Part shown: piece by piece, positions 16,697 through 29,155 of the stretch
Layout: each line of letters starts with the position of its first letter
How positions within the stretch are numbered: position 1 is the first letter of the stretch
DNA from: Ptychodera flava
Taxonomy: Eukaryota; Hemichordata; Enteropneusta; Ptychoderidae
Length of the DNA: 64,000 nucleotides
NCBI RefSeq assembly: GCF_041260155.1
Contig: NC_091931.1
Span: 17,476,476-17,540,475 of the forward strand
Direction of reading: 5' to 3'
Notes under the pieces: model-generated
The model's input: the letters and a program-made list of their open reading frames with translations, nothing else
Told to the model about the DNA's origin: nothing
The model's database searches: none
Position numbers and translations under genes: made by a program

Positions 16697-17542
16697 TCTG
16701 CTCTTTATTGACAAATATAAACAAAGCAGCTTTTCGCTGTTATTTTATTAAAAATAACAAAAACACAAACACGAATACTTACACACAAACAAAACACAGA
16801 CACACACATAAACAAGGAGGAAGAGCTCCCTGTGCTAGGATTAGGAGTGGAGTCGTCCAGGTATTTGCATATGGGCGCTGTCAAAAATATACACAAACAG
16901 AATTCCGCCAAATCCAAACTTACAATGACTGACGCAAGCGCGTAATTTAATTGTGGATCTTGTCCTGAAATTATGATATGACAGCAGAACATACTTGTAG
17001 TCATGCTTGCGAAATTGTTGACACTCAGAGCGTGTGACGGAAGTCAATCCACGTCAACAACGCAACCGTCACACCTGAGAGGAGAGTTTCAGTAGCCAGG
17101 TTGTTTCTCACACTCACCTTTTTCAAGCGAAATGGCGTATTCCGGAATGATGAAGACTTCCGCTCCAATATTTGTTTTCCGAAGTCAGATGTTCCCCTTT
17201 AAATGTAAATTGTCAAGGCAGTCCATACCGATACCCAAGATTTCTTCGCATACGGTGAGATAGCGGAAATGGTTGACACGCATGTGCGAAGACACGTTAC
17301 ACCACTCCCAGAATTACGAGAAAATGAAAGGTTATTTTATTTTACATATGTTGAATGCTTTTGCTCACTCCTATGAATACCAACTGAAGTTGATACGTCT
17401 AAAAAAACGCAATTTACTGAGACTATCACTTGAATATTCAACCCAATCAGTTATTTCAGTTATGTTGGTTAAAAAAGTACAATAAGATAGAGGCTCTTTA
17501 ATGACCCCTGTTTAACCTTTCGCCCCAGCAATCATCGACAGG

Positions 17543-17571
17543 CCTTTTCGTACGGCCATCTTTGACGGAAG
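17543..17571 (+). promoter_or_regulatory. RPL9 leader exon with 5'-TOP-like tract and YY1-like site
   Basis: A pyrimidine run, CCTTTTCG, is followed by GGCCATCTTTGACGGAAG and the donor GTATGAG. Ribosomal-protein mRNAs start in such terminal oligopyrimidine tracts and are translationally controlled through them. The CCATCTT core matches YY1 sites common in these promoters. The leader would splice to the acceptor ending at 18414, three bases before the ATG. Start and use of this exon are inferred. Confidence 0.6.
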
Positions 17572-18416
17572 GTATGAGTGCATAATGAAGACGAATAAAA
17601 ATCACCCAAAATCTGGCGGATTTTCTCCCCATCCATATCAATTTTTAAAGTCATTCGAATGAATGATGTTATATTAATCTCGTAGACGAGATTTACGAGT
17701 TTTCACAATCTAAGTTGAGGTAAAATAACGGCTTGTTTGAGAACATCTACGTAAACAACACTTCACAACATTAGTGTGTAGACGGTTGGTAGAATCTCCG
17801 CAACCCATAATGAACGCTGCTGTGTTCTATCTATGTTCGAGATGTCTGTAAAAGAGATAGCTCTTAAACAGATCTAGACACTTTGGTGTCGCGTTGACTT
17901 TTGGAAAGCCAGCATGGAGAATTGCAATTCTGTAAATGTCGACTTCCATCCACGATAAGGCTTGTGTATTATCCAATGTAAAGGCATGTGTTTGTGCATT
18001 ATCCAGTTATCTTGACTCGGGCCACGTTTCCCCCACAAAACGTGCTGGGTGAAACCCCCTGTACGGGAACTCTCGAGAAGATGAGCATGTTCAGATGGGA
18101 TGATAGCAACCCAATTTCGTAAACAACAAATTCATGGAACGTTGGGATATGCAACTATGTGTGTTGTAAAAACTTCCTTTTACCATACCAGCGGAACGGT
18201 CGTTCGGAATCGTCTTACAAAATATTGTAAAACTAATCGAGGTTATCAAAAGATCGATGTTGACACTGACTTGGTAGCATACAGACACTAGAATGAGTAA
18301 AGTTGCTATGCTGATGTAAGCTCCAGCGAGATAAGTTAGTAAAGATGGGCACATGCACGTCCAAACTCACATAACTACACAGATCATGTATATTCAACGC
18401 TGGTTTTGTTTCAGCC

Positions 18417-21400
18417 ATGAAGACCATTCAGTCAAGTCGGACGGTTACCATCCCAGAGGGAGGTGAGTGGTCATCTCATGTCGTTTTCCCCTGAGTGCAT
18501 TTGTGAAATTTGAAGAAGTAGTTACTTGTCATCGGTGGTGACCATGGTGTTCTCATAAAGTAAGGGACTGTGTTATCATGCCAAACAATGTCTGCAAGAT
18601 TTTGCATGCAGGTTCATGTTGTTTTTCCACGAATCAGAGAAACAAAGTGTTGGCAGGAACACCAGATTGTATGATTTGTAATTACCATCAAGTTTCAAAG
18701 GCACGATACAATACCAAGATATATGCTGAGAAGCGATTCTGATCAAACTCAAAATTTTGGAATACCTTGGAAGACAAAAACTGTAAAACCATTGTTTGTG
18801 TAGAGACAGACACTGCAGTCTTTCAGCAAGTGGTGTGCCTTCTAAGCCAATGTGATGACACACCACCACGCAAACAAATTGCCTGTGACCCAAACAAAGT
18901 TTTTGAGGGGTTTACATGTATAAGGTTGAGGCAAAGAATATTTATTCCACAGTTCCTCAAGGTGGCCCAAAATTTCCAGAGGTACATGTTGTTGGCGGGC
19001 ACACTGTCAGCAATCTGCAGTGGTACTGAAATTAAACATTAGTATTGTCATCTTTCCCGTATCAAATACTCATTCCCAACTGTTTTCAAACTTTTGCCAT
19101 GTGTCTCAAACTTATTGTACCAAGTTTTCACCAGTTTTTATTTTAACTGAAAAATGCTTAACCCTTTTCCTGCCGAGCGCCCTTGTCCGTTATCCTCCCA
19201 AGTCAGTAGAAAACCGCCCCATTGTATGTGCCTGCAAAAGATTGGCTCTCCTGCATGTTATCCTGCCAGGCATTTTGGCAGAAATCGCCCATTTTCAGGG
19301 TAGTTTTAGCCGTACTTATACGTGTTAGACTTCGATAATTTCTACATGCCCGTAGACAGGGGAAGGAGCTCAAGGGTTGCTGCAGAAAAAAATTGAGGTC
19401 ACCGGCTTTGTTTGCCCCTGGGAGTGCGTCATTTTATTGCCGTTTCATGTTTATTTTTTCGGAAATAAACTCCTTCAGTATTACGCACGTCCGCTAGGCA
19501 CAAACATCACCTCACTCGTCTGTTAGTCAGAGACCCTGAGGGTCGTGCTAGGGGTGCAGAAGCACCGTCAAACCTGTCCTGTTTCCCCAGGGTAGGGTCA
19601 ATTGAATACGTACCTTAAACGACTTGGCAGTGTAGCACAAAAACTGCGTTTTTGCCGTTGTATTAACGACATGGCTGAGCCATTGAAGCACAGCTCAACG
19701 TAGTTTAGCCAGCTCAGTTGGGAGTTGGCTTACGAGTGTTACCATTCATTACTGACTTAATCGAGTGGTCCTCAGTCATGTACGGGTTTGTACCGACATG
19801 CTTGGGCTGCAGCTAACCAGTGATAACCAGTCACTACACCCAAGTCTTCAGTTCACTTTTGCGATGCACGGGTGCAACGCAATATGCTTCCATTGTTCTA
19901 GCCATCGACATGTCCACATGCCTGGCAGCCATATTGTACTGCTAGCTGGTTTGCATAACAAAAGCAGTCCCTGCTAACTGCAGGCGGTATCCCCGTAGCA
20001 TATTGACCTTATGTCACCTTTGAATTCTCTGTACGCAAACAGCGTACGTAGTTACTAATGCGTCGGCAAGAGGATACGTTTGCCTGCAAACCAGAGCCAA
20101 TACTTCGGACGATGGAATAAATAAAAAATCCAAAGCTACGTCCATTGAATGGCACGGCCAAGGCGGTGAAGGACGTTGCCTGGCTTGAACTTGCAGAGCT
20201 GAAGCCCAGCTTAGTACGTTGGACACCAGTTTGTAATGGTATTTCCGAGTCGTTCATATCCGTTCCATCGGAGGAACAAGTCGAGCCGTCCCGTCAAAAA
20301 TACGTTCTCATTTTCAGTCACGCACAACTGAATAAGTGACTTTCGTCTCGCACCATCGGCATATCTGCCAAGTCGTTTGCAAGAGGTAGCCTTCTAGATT
20401 AGCATTGCCGAGTTGGTCAAGTTCAGCAGCAATCTCTATAGTGCCAGGCAGCCAAGTACGTCCAACTCCGCCAGAAAACGTCACCATGCTATCCTGCCAA
20501 GTCCGCTAAAAAGCGGTAAAAAAAAAACCAGCCCCCCTCGGGTGTGGGGGACTGGCGGACAGGTTTCTGCACCTTTCCCTGTCTATCGACTCCCTGCGAA
20601 CCCATTTCGAGGGGAAAAGGCGTTCCTTGTCAGAAAACCTCTCCTCGGATGACCCCTAAACGCACAGGGGATAGCAAACGTAGTGCCGTCGACTTGGCAG
20701 GAAAGGGGGTACCAAAAAGGGCCCGATTTCCACTGGGTTGGGAGAATAACGGTCACCAGTGCTTAGATTCTGGCTACACCGAATTTCAAGCGGATTTTCA
20801 CCGACTTGGCAGGAAAAGGGTTAACTCATGAATTTCGTTTTCCTCCTTGTAACAGTTGACATTTCAGTCAAGTGCCGGACGGTTACCGTCACAGGACCAC
20901 GTGGCACCCTAGTCAGGAACTTCAACCACTTGCACATTGAGCTGAAGAAAGTTGGCAAGAAAGAGAGTCAGAGTGGACAAGTGGTTTGGAAACCGAAAGG
21001 AGTTGGCATGTGTGCGCACAGTGTGCAGTCACATCGAGAACATGATCAAAGGAGTCACTGTGGTAAGTCCTGCAACCGTTGTACAGTCCGCAGCCCTTTG
21101 CAGCTAAAATTAACAAGGAGGTGACATGTGTTTCTGAAACCATAATGATCATTTATCATACATAATTGATTGCATTCTGAAGTAGATCAATCATTTCTGT
21201 CTTGTAATCTGGCAGGGTTTCCTTTACAAGATGAGGTCTGTCTATGCCCATTTCCCAATCAACTGCAACGTTCAAGAAAACAACACCCTTATTGAGATCA
21301 GGAACTTCCTCGGTGAGAAAGTGATCCGCCATGTCAGGATGCGAGAGGGTGTCAAAGTCTCTATGTCCACAAAGCAGAAGGATGAGATCATCCTGGAAGG

Positions 21401-22068
21401 GAACGATGTTGAACAAGTATCAAATTCAGGTAAGAGGAGAGCCACAATAGCAGATGTGGTCAGGTGACCAGCTGTATTAAGACCCTTCGGTAAGAGAGAT
21501 GTACTATGTAGTCAATTGAGTGCCACAAGGCATGCAATTTCAGAGCTCAATAGAATTGACTGGGCATCCATATGGCATGACCAGTCATTATAGAAAATTT
21601 GTAATTTTCAAGACTGTGCATAACTTGGCAATTTATTTCCCTGGTAATACAGTCCCTGCAAAACTGGTCATTGAGGTTCTGCCTGCCAATACAGGCATAG
21701 CCATACCAATGCAGCCATCATGTAAACGACTGAAAAGCTGGTCACAAAGATAAAATGTGGATGCAAGTATTTCAGTAGCCATGGGACAAGTTCAGAACAT
21801 TTGCTTGTCTTTTCATAGTCTCACTTGAGTTGTTCTTCTGTGGTAGAGTTTGTGATGTAGACAAGGATTTACAGATCAGAATGGTTTCGCCATATCAAGT
21901 ACTCGGCGTGTCGCAGAATGTAACGATAACTTACCAAATCCTCTTTTCCTTCTTATCTTTGCAGCTGCCCTGATCCATCAGTCAGTGAAGGTTAAAAACA
22001 AGGATATCCGTAAATTTTTGGATGGTATCTATGTATCAGAGAAGACCACAGTGGTGGTTGATGAGTAA
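18417..22068 (+). CDS. RPL9: 60S ribosomal protein L9 (uL6), with one frame break
   Basis: Four coding exons: 18417-18462, 20856-21062, 21216-21429 and 21965-22068. The product starts [15 protein letters not shown]. It carries [75 protein letters not shown] and [18 protein letters not shown], as in animal RPL9, a large-subunit protein near the sarcin-ricin loop and stalk base. In exon 20856-21062 the frame shifts by one near 20960, within AAGAAAGAGAGTC: the remainder matches L9 only in the next frame. The exon length (207) is one base too long to join its phase-0 neighbour, which supports an inserted base or sequence error. The initiator exon is preceded by an AG acceptor, so a non-coding leader is expected. 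AATAAA lies at 22131. Confidence 0.95.
19158..20824. mobile_element. 1.67-kb TTAA-flanked element in RPL9 intron 2
   Basis: It begins TTAACCCTTTTCCTGCCGAG and ends ACTTGGCAGGAAAAGGGTTAA, giving inverted termini of about 17 bp with TTAA on both sides. This fits a piggyBac-like target duplication. The interior is CpG-richer than the host gene. It repeats short words related to the ends (CCAAGTC, GGCAG) many times and has no transposase-like ORF. The right end lies 31 bases before the splice acceptor of RPL9 exon 20856-21062. It is probably a non-autonomous relative of the roughly 270-bp family B MITEs. Confidence 0.8.
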
Positions 22069-22130
22069 ATATTTGCACAGCACAGGAAAAAAACATGTAT
22101 TGAAATATGTTGGGCATCATTCAGTGAACT

Positions 22131-22136
22131 AATAAA
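22131..22136 (+). terminator. RPL9 poly(A) signal
   Basis: AATAAA lies 63 bases after the RPL9 stop codon and is followed by a TG/T-rich stretch (TGCTGTTTGTTGTC), the usual layout of an animal cleavage site. Confidence 0.8.
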
Positions 22137-24072
22137 AATGCTGTTTGTTGTCAAAGTGTAATAGCAGTGGTGTTGTTCTTTTTGGATTGCTTGAAAGCCA
22201 GTCATTAACATTAGGCTATGGGAAGGAGATGTCTGAAGTCAGCAAAGAGATTTAGCAATCAAATGTAAAAGTTGTCAGTTTTTCCTCCTGTACATGTGAC
22301 CTATCCAAATACCCAAAAAGTTTAGATACAGCCAGTGTTCCCCCAAACTTATGGCATTTCTGAACTATTTCAGGTCAGTGGGGGAATTTCTACAAATATG
22401 TTTCAGCTGAACTCAAGTATTTGTATTACAACCTGTGAAATTAACCTGAGGTCAACATGTACTCGGTTCCTTTTCTGGGAGTGAACATTGACTGGCTTGT
22501 AGTTTATCAATGTGTTCACCTGTCGTTGTCCCAAGGAAGTGCTTCCTTTTGCATGGTTGTATTTTTGTTGTCCTTGTGTGAGAAGAGACTGCACCTATGT
22601 TGAGATTGGAGGGCCATAGAAAGCTAAAAGTTTATCAACCTTTTAAATTTGGCCAGCTGATTCACATTATCAGTAAACTAATTATTCAACAAAATACTGA
22701 ATATGTGAAAATTCTGCATGCATTACAATATCTGCTGACTAGAAATTATTGCCCTGTTCCTTTCTGTGGTTTTACACCCAACAACTGTCTGGTCACGTGC
22801 TACAGTGGTTTTCTTTTAGTTTTAACCAGATATGTGTGTGTGGTTTCCCTTCTGTACAAATATGCTGGGAAAACAGGTCTATAGCACTTCAGTTACTTAT
22901 GTATTGCACGATTTCCTTGACTTGTACAAAATGAAATGCCGTGCAGAGGGCTGTTTTATGAATTTGAGGCCAGTCATTGCCAGCCTCCCTAGGTTGGGGC
23001 CAAGCAGCTGGGATCACTGCATTATTGTGATTTTTTATGAGAAAATGTCAGATTCAACAAATGGGCATGGTAAAAGCAGTATTGTGGGATTTAACCCAAG
23101 ACACGTTGTTCTTGCCTGTAGACAAGGATTACCCCACCTAGTCATGGTAACAAGTGATATCACACATCAGTGGTTGGACCACAGAGGTATCATACAAAGT
23201 TTATTCATTTGAATTTGATTCCGCACAACACAGGCACCTTAAGCACTGCTGAGATAAGTGATCTGGAGTAGAAAGCCATCCTCAGTGGTGGTATAAGATT
23301 TTAACCCCACTAAGGCTTGGCCTTGCCTAATGGTCTTTTTGCCCCCAACTGCCAATCCCAGCAATACTTTCGGTGGCTGTGTTCTGTGATTTGAGTAGTG
23401 ATCTGAACATGCCACTTGTGACAAAATATCAGATGGAAATGAATCTTTTCATGAAAGATCTTGAGACCAGAATACTTGAGCTGTTGTGTGTGTCACTGTT
23501 CTTCCACAATGAAGCTACATCTGTCATCAAATAAGTAGTATGAACTCTATAGTCTCTAACATTTAGGAAAGGAAATTCTTAGAGGAACAGTAATAGGACA
23601 TTTTCTGAACGTTTCTACAGAAATGAAACAGCTACCAGCCAACTCTACCACACACCAAAACAACCCCAGGTGACATCTGTTAATTTTATCTTGTCAAAAT
23701 CAGCCTGCTAATTTAACTGGTTCTAATTTTATATCTAGCTACCAAAAGATTAGTCTAACTGAAATTCATCACATCAATTTAATATCTTTACTTGAAGAAT
23801 ACATTTAAATACAATGTGCCTCATCCATAATAATTAGCATGTAAACCATTTTTATCTCATCAGCAGGAGGAGGTTGCGGTTCAGACGTTTGAACTGTAGA
23901 GGGCGCTATTTCAACGTAGCTGTAAACTCAATAGTCTCAAAAGGCCCATATGATAAATGTTATGGCATTGTATGTACACTCATACATGTAAGTCCATTAT
24001 GCTGGCTGATCAATATTCCCAATATTACAGGTATACCAGGCCAGACTTCTATCACAATGAAAGTCGTACACT

Positions 24073-24702
24073 ACACTCAGTGTGACAGTTTTCGGACAGG
24101 GTAGTGGATTTCGCTCAAAGCCGTTTCATAAATGACTAGCTGTACAAAATCTTATTACCATACCTTTTGAAACTTTATTGTGTTTATCCTCAAACTGTTA
24201 ACACGACAGAAGTGGTATTTAGGGGGGTCAAAGTTGCAAAATTGTTGACCCATGTTGAATGCGTAGTAATCGGACGTCGTATTTGGAATATGATTATAGG
24301 GGCTAAATACTGATATTTTGAAACTTCGGACCCTGATTTTCAATTTCGATGTGTTAAGAAAACTATATGGAAATATTTTGTGATAATTAGTTACGTTTAA
24401 TCCATGGACGACGCAACTATATTTCAACGTGTAGCGCTTAGATATCGGACACGGTCTGTCTGTGTGTGTTGCGTTTGACACCTTGTATCGTACGGTGTGG
24501 CTAACTTCGCCAAGTTTGTAGCATCCGAAATAACTTCTACCGGAAAAAAAATCCAAAACGGGACAGCAGCGTCACCTGACTTAATATTCTGCAGCATGAC
24601 TTGTAAAAGGCTATCAATACAGAGCGAAGTGAGTATAACTAATAGCATGTCATTAAATGTCCGAAAACTGAGGTCGTCGGAAAACTGTCACACTGAGTGT
24701 AC
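24073..24702. mobile_element. 630-bp segment bounded by 21-bp inverted repeats
   Basis: ACACTCAGTGTGACAG plus TTTTC on the left is repeated inverted at 24680-24702. A second GTCCGAAAACTG-type word lies just inside each end. No transposase is seen. It is likely a non-autonomous DNA element. Confidence 0.6.
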
Positions 24703-25011
24703 ATTACATGGCTGCATAGCTCCTAGTGATGTTATGCGACCTGTGCGATGCCATATTCAGCAACAAACCACAATCCTGATCAGTGCTATGTGCCTTGTTT
24801 TAGACTTGAAACATGACGGATGCCAACGGAAGCTTTTGATCACCTTGTCGTTATTCAGCAACACTTCAGGGCAATTGGTATATCAGGAAAGTAATAATAC
24901 AATGACATCATTATGTTCAAGTACAGTCTTATTTTTCTGGTTTTGGGGAGGTGTGCTTTGGCCCACAGGTGCATGCAGCGTTGCTTGGATAGTCGATCAA
25001 AGGCCCAGGGA

Positions 25012-25091
25012 TCGAAGTGTGAGACTGACGGCCTAATCTCATTACACTAGTACCAAGGTTCGGCCTTCAGCCTCGCACTTTGATCCTGATG
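25012..25091. repeat. Hairpin with 25-bp imperfect arms
   Basis: GGATCGAAGTGTGAGACTGA and GGCC face GGCC and TTCAGCCTCGCACTTTGATC across about 30 bases. It is non-coding and resembles a small foldback. Confidence 0.6.
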
Positions 25092-27550
25092 CTGCGCACA
25101 CCTGTTCTTTGGCCAGGGGGTTGAAATGGAAACAGTTCGTACTGGAATTTTATATTCTCTCTTTCTTTGGCAAATAACGCAGTCTGCAAAATATCAATTA
25201 TCAGTTTTGCTTCACTTGTGGCCTATAAAATTACTCGTGCCGGTACTTTGCTTGCTGTGTAGCGTTTGCTTTTATCAGGTCATGTATACTCCTATCACAT
25301 TGCATCTATAGAGGGTGCTGTGAGTAACATCAAAACCAAACTATCCCCGTAGAGAGCATGCTGAACACTAGCTGTGGGTCAATAGCTATGGTGCTTTGGG
25401 ACGGAATTTCTGCCTTTTACAGGCTGGTTGGTGGTGGGGTTCAGAATATGAATGTCAAAAATTAGCAACAATCCTGTCCGAAAACACCAGAGCTAGCTGG
25501 ACCCCGTACCAAACTCTCCTCATTCCTTGTGGTGGAAGCTATGGAAATTACATGCATGCACATACCAGCAATTGGCTATTTTTTTATAGGTGTAACAATT
25601 CTGTGAATTGTTCGTTTGTAGCATTAAAAAAACCATTGGATTCTTTCAGTACAAGATACCAGGTATCTATGGCATGAAGATGCCCACAAAATTTTCCACT
25701 TTTTGGAAAAGATTACTGACAAAAATGGGTAGGTATCAATCCATAGATATGACTAAAGAAGAGATAACTGTTGATGCACAACTGACAGTTGCATGAACCA
25801 GCTCCCTCCAGAGTTTGAAAAGCATCGTCACAATCACACATGTACCTTAAAAACAGAAAAATCAAATACTGAAAAATCACCCGTGTCCAGAGTTGTAGTC
25901 TAAATCATGTGCCTTTATTGAGCTTATTGTAATATCTTGCCCAATACAAAGGTGTAAAGTCATTAGTGAAAGAACAGCTGTACCGGAAAGCTGGTTCCAG
26001 TTGAATGATTTGGGGGAAAATTGCACCTTACCAGAAGACTGGTACAATCAATAAATCTCTTCAAATTTCATTTGAACTTTTCACCCATAAAAATTTCTAG
26101 GCAATTACAGGAAAAAACCTCCCTTCCCCTTTTGTGGACAAAATGAAACTCCTTTGACATTTATAAAAAATTAACCTCCTAAACTATATCAATAAGTAGT
26201 TGTTTAAATTATATGTCATGTATATGGCAAGCAATAATTATACTACAAATTACAATTTATAGAAACTCTCCCATGATTGCTGGTTGATTCCATTCAACAG
26301 AGGTAGGGACACTCCTGTGTGCCTGGGAGGCTAGGAGGGTCTCTATTGAAATTTGAACCTCAATCATTCAACAATGGCACACTTTTAGACTACTATTAAA
26401 GAATGCACTATTTTGCCACAAGGCAGTACGTCTTCATATTGCTTGATTGGCATTTAGTGGCACAACCCAATTTTTTTTCTCAACATGAATGTCCAACCTG
26501 ACCCGATTGTGTAAGCGTTGCCTATCTTTCCATGCCATATGTGAAAATGTTCTGTGAACTCTCAAAAGAAGTCATCAAGTGGCTTGATGAATTCATGCAG
26601 AAATCAACAGCGTCCAATAATATGCAAGGGCGCCACCTAGTGGCAAAGTAATGCAACCATCCTGACTTGAAAGGCATCCAATCTGAACTCCATTGAAATA
26701 CTGGCTCAAAATAGCACCCCATGAAAAAAAATAATTTGGATATTTACAAATAGTGATGGAAATCCAATACCAAGAAATAGAAATTTCATAAATACTTGAG
26801 TGAAAAGTTTACTCAGTGAGACAGAAAGCTGAGGCTGGTGTATGATATGCGGCGACCAATTCAGATATGTAGATAAAACATAAATGAAAAGAACTTATTC
26901 TTTGTAGTACTTATAGAAAGTATTCATACACAACTTAAAAATCACTTAATGAAAAATGATTTCCTAGTGGACAGGTATTTTGACCAAACAAAGGTGTTAA
27001 CTTTGACAAAGTCATTCAAGAAATGACGAGTAGCCTTTCACCGGTAACAAGATAATCTTACCCGACTGTTTCACTGAAAGTATTAAATACATGTGTTACT
27101 GTAGGCACTTTGTGTACTACAAAGAAGCATGTTGTACATGTTTACATAGAGTCCCAAACAGTGATTTAGTGACTGTTGGCTAGGGGTTTGTGGTTATGGA
27201 TAATTACTGTACAAAAATGAGAAATTTTCTGATTTTCAAGCTGCAAAATTTACAATCAGGTTTTCCAGGAATGTTATGTGTCATAAAGCAATCACATAGG
27301 GGCTTTGGTTGTACCTTAGTCCTGCAATAGAGGCTTGCATCTGTGTGCAGCCTGGCTGCAGATTTACTGTACTATGCAGGATCTGCAGCCTATCTCAATA
27401 ACCTTTGACACTCCCATGGAAGAGTGAGAGTTGAGAAAATCTAATCTAACGCCATCTGTACTGTCTGCCCCTTAATATTTGTCAGGCATACATTTCAAGT
27501 ATTAGCAGTGTGATTCTCTATGGCAAAGATTTTCTTTCTTTCATCCTTTC

Positions 27551-27655
27551 AGTAAATAGACTGAAAGATTCACTGAAGTGTGGGGGCGCTCTGATTTGAG
27601 GTGAGAGATCCTGGGGTGTAATAACTACACAACGGAATCTTTCAGTCTGTACTAA
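27551..27655. mobile_element. About 100-bp MITE, TAGACTGAAAGATTC termini
   Basis: TAGACTGAAAGATTC (27557-27571) is inverted as GAATCTTTCAGTCTGTA (27635-27651). It shares its terminal pattern with the hairpins at 13385-13451 and 29778-29849. Confidence 0.6.
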
Positions 27656-27949
27656 ATGGTGGAGAAATCCTACCGCTGATCCATACTCATTTGCATTGAT
27701 ATACAAGGATAAAAGTTTGCATGAAGAACTATTTTAAACAAGTCATCGTTGATGACACAGTCCCCACTTGTTAATGGGTACTTTGATTACAGGTCCTCAG
27801 AGAGGATAGAGGCCTCTTCATTAGGTCTGTGATAAAAATACTTTTGAATAAATTCGCTTGATACATGTCTGAGCTGTAGTTCAGGACATGAAAGAATCGT
27901 AATAAAATGGCCACATGGCGGCCTTATTGGATCCTATCACAGAACAAAT

Positions 27950-29155
27950 CTATGTGCATATGTATGACAGACATCCAGCTCTATGGGTTTGCTCAGAATA
28001 GATATATGCATAATTAATGAGGTACAGTATGAAGCATCATAAGGTCTCCCATCATACCATATATGAAGGGTGTACCACTTGTGGTTACTGAGTTATGGAC
28101 AAATATGTATATTGAGGTCAAAGGTCATCGAGGTCATGTGACATTTTGTCACAATAATTTTATTGCTAAGTTATCCCTATATACAAAAATTCAGACCTCT
28201 TAGCTCTATTGACTCGCTCAAAATTAGATATGCACATAACTAATGAGGTACAATATGTGGCGTCATAAGGTGTCCCATCATACCATATATGAAGGGTGTA
28301 GCACTTGTGGTTACTGAGTTATGCACAAATATGTATATTTGAGGTCAAAGGTCACCAAGGTCACATGACATTTTGTCAAAAAATTGTATTGCTAAGTTAT
28401 CCCTATATACCAAAAATCAGACCTCTAGCTCTATTGGCTCGCTCAAAATTAGATATGCGCATAATTGATGAGGTACAATATGTGGCGTCATAAGCTGTCC
28501 CATATACCATATATGAAGGGTGTAGCACTTGTGGTTACTGAGTTATGGACAAATATGTATATTTGAGGTCAAAGGTCACCAAGGTCACATGACATTTTGT
28601 CAAAAAAATTGTAGTGCTAAGTTATCCCTATATACCAAAAATCAGACCTCTAGCTCTATTGGCTCGCTCAAAATTAGATATGCACATAATTAATGAGGTA
28701 CAATATGTGGCGTCATAAGGTGTCCCATCATACCATACATGAAGGGTGTAGCACTTGTGGTTACTGAGTTATGGACAAATATGTATATTTGAGGTCAAAG
28801 GTCACCGAGGTCACGTGACATTTTGTCAAAAAAATTGTATTGCTAAGTTATCCCTACATACCAAAAATCAGACCTCTAGCTCTATTGGCTTGCTCAAAAT
28901 TAGATATGTGCATAATTAATGAGGTACAATATGTGGCGTCATAAGCTGTGCCATCATACCATATATGAAGGGTGTACCACTTGTGGTTCCTGAGTTATGG
29001 ACAAATATGTATATTTGAGGTCAAAGGTCACCGAGGTCACGTGACATTTTGTCAAAATATCTGAGATATCTGCGTGAAAGGATGGACTCACGGATGGACT
29101 CATGGACGGACATGACCCAATCTATTAGCCCTCTGGACTTCATACGTTGGGACTG
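27950..29155 (+). repeat. Five-unit tandem array (about 225 bp each) with DR1 motifs
   Basis: GGTACA-led units begin at 28021, 28247, 28472, 28697 and 28923 (spacing 225-226). Each contains CCATATATGAAGGGTGTA, GGTTACTGAGTTATG and a block AGGTCA-A-AGGTCA followed three to four bases later by another AGGTCA. The array ends in GATATCTGCGTGAAAGGATG, GGAC-rich repeats and a TTGGGACTGAAAA tail (to about 29155). A partial unit precedes the first. It is non-coding. Internal tandem units plus the GGAC-rich tail suggest a non-autonomous element amplified in place. Confidence 0.85.

Larger units (their letters stand above)
22150..27540. other. Intergenic region between RPL9 and YIPF6, no gene recognised
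   Basis: No convincing coding exon was found in 5.4 kb. It contains a TIR pair at 24073-24702, a hairpin at 25012-25091 and AT-rich unique sequence. The longest ORF (24497-25036, 179 codons with a GTG start) has no recognisable domain and overlaps the TIR element. Confidence 0.55.

Noticed and set aside
20413-20831. Overlapping ORFs of 79 to 95 codons inside the 1.67-kb TTAA element
   Set aside because: No transposase motifs; basic, repeat-derived sequence only.
24497-25036. 179-codon ORF, the longest non-gene ORF in its region
   Set aside because: GTG start, no recognisable domain, overlaps the inverted-repeat element at 24073-24702 and a hairpin; composition looks like chance.
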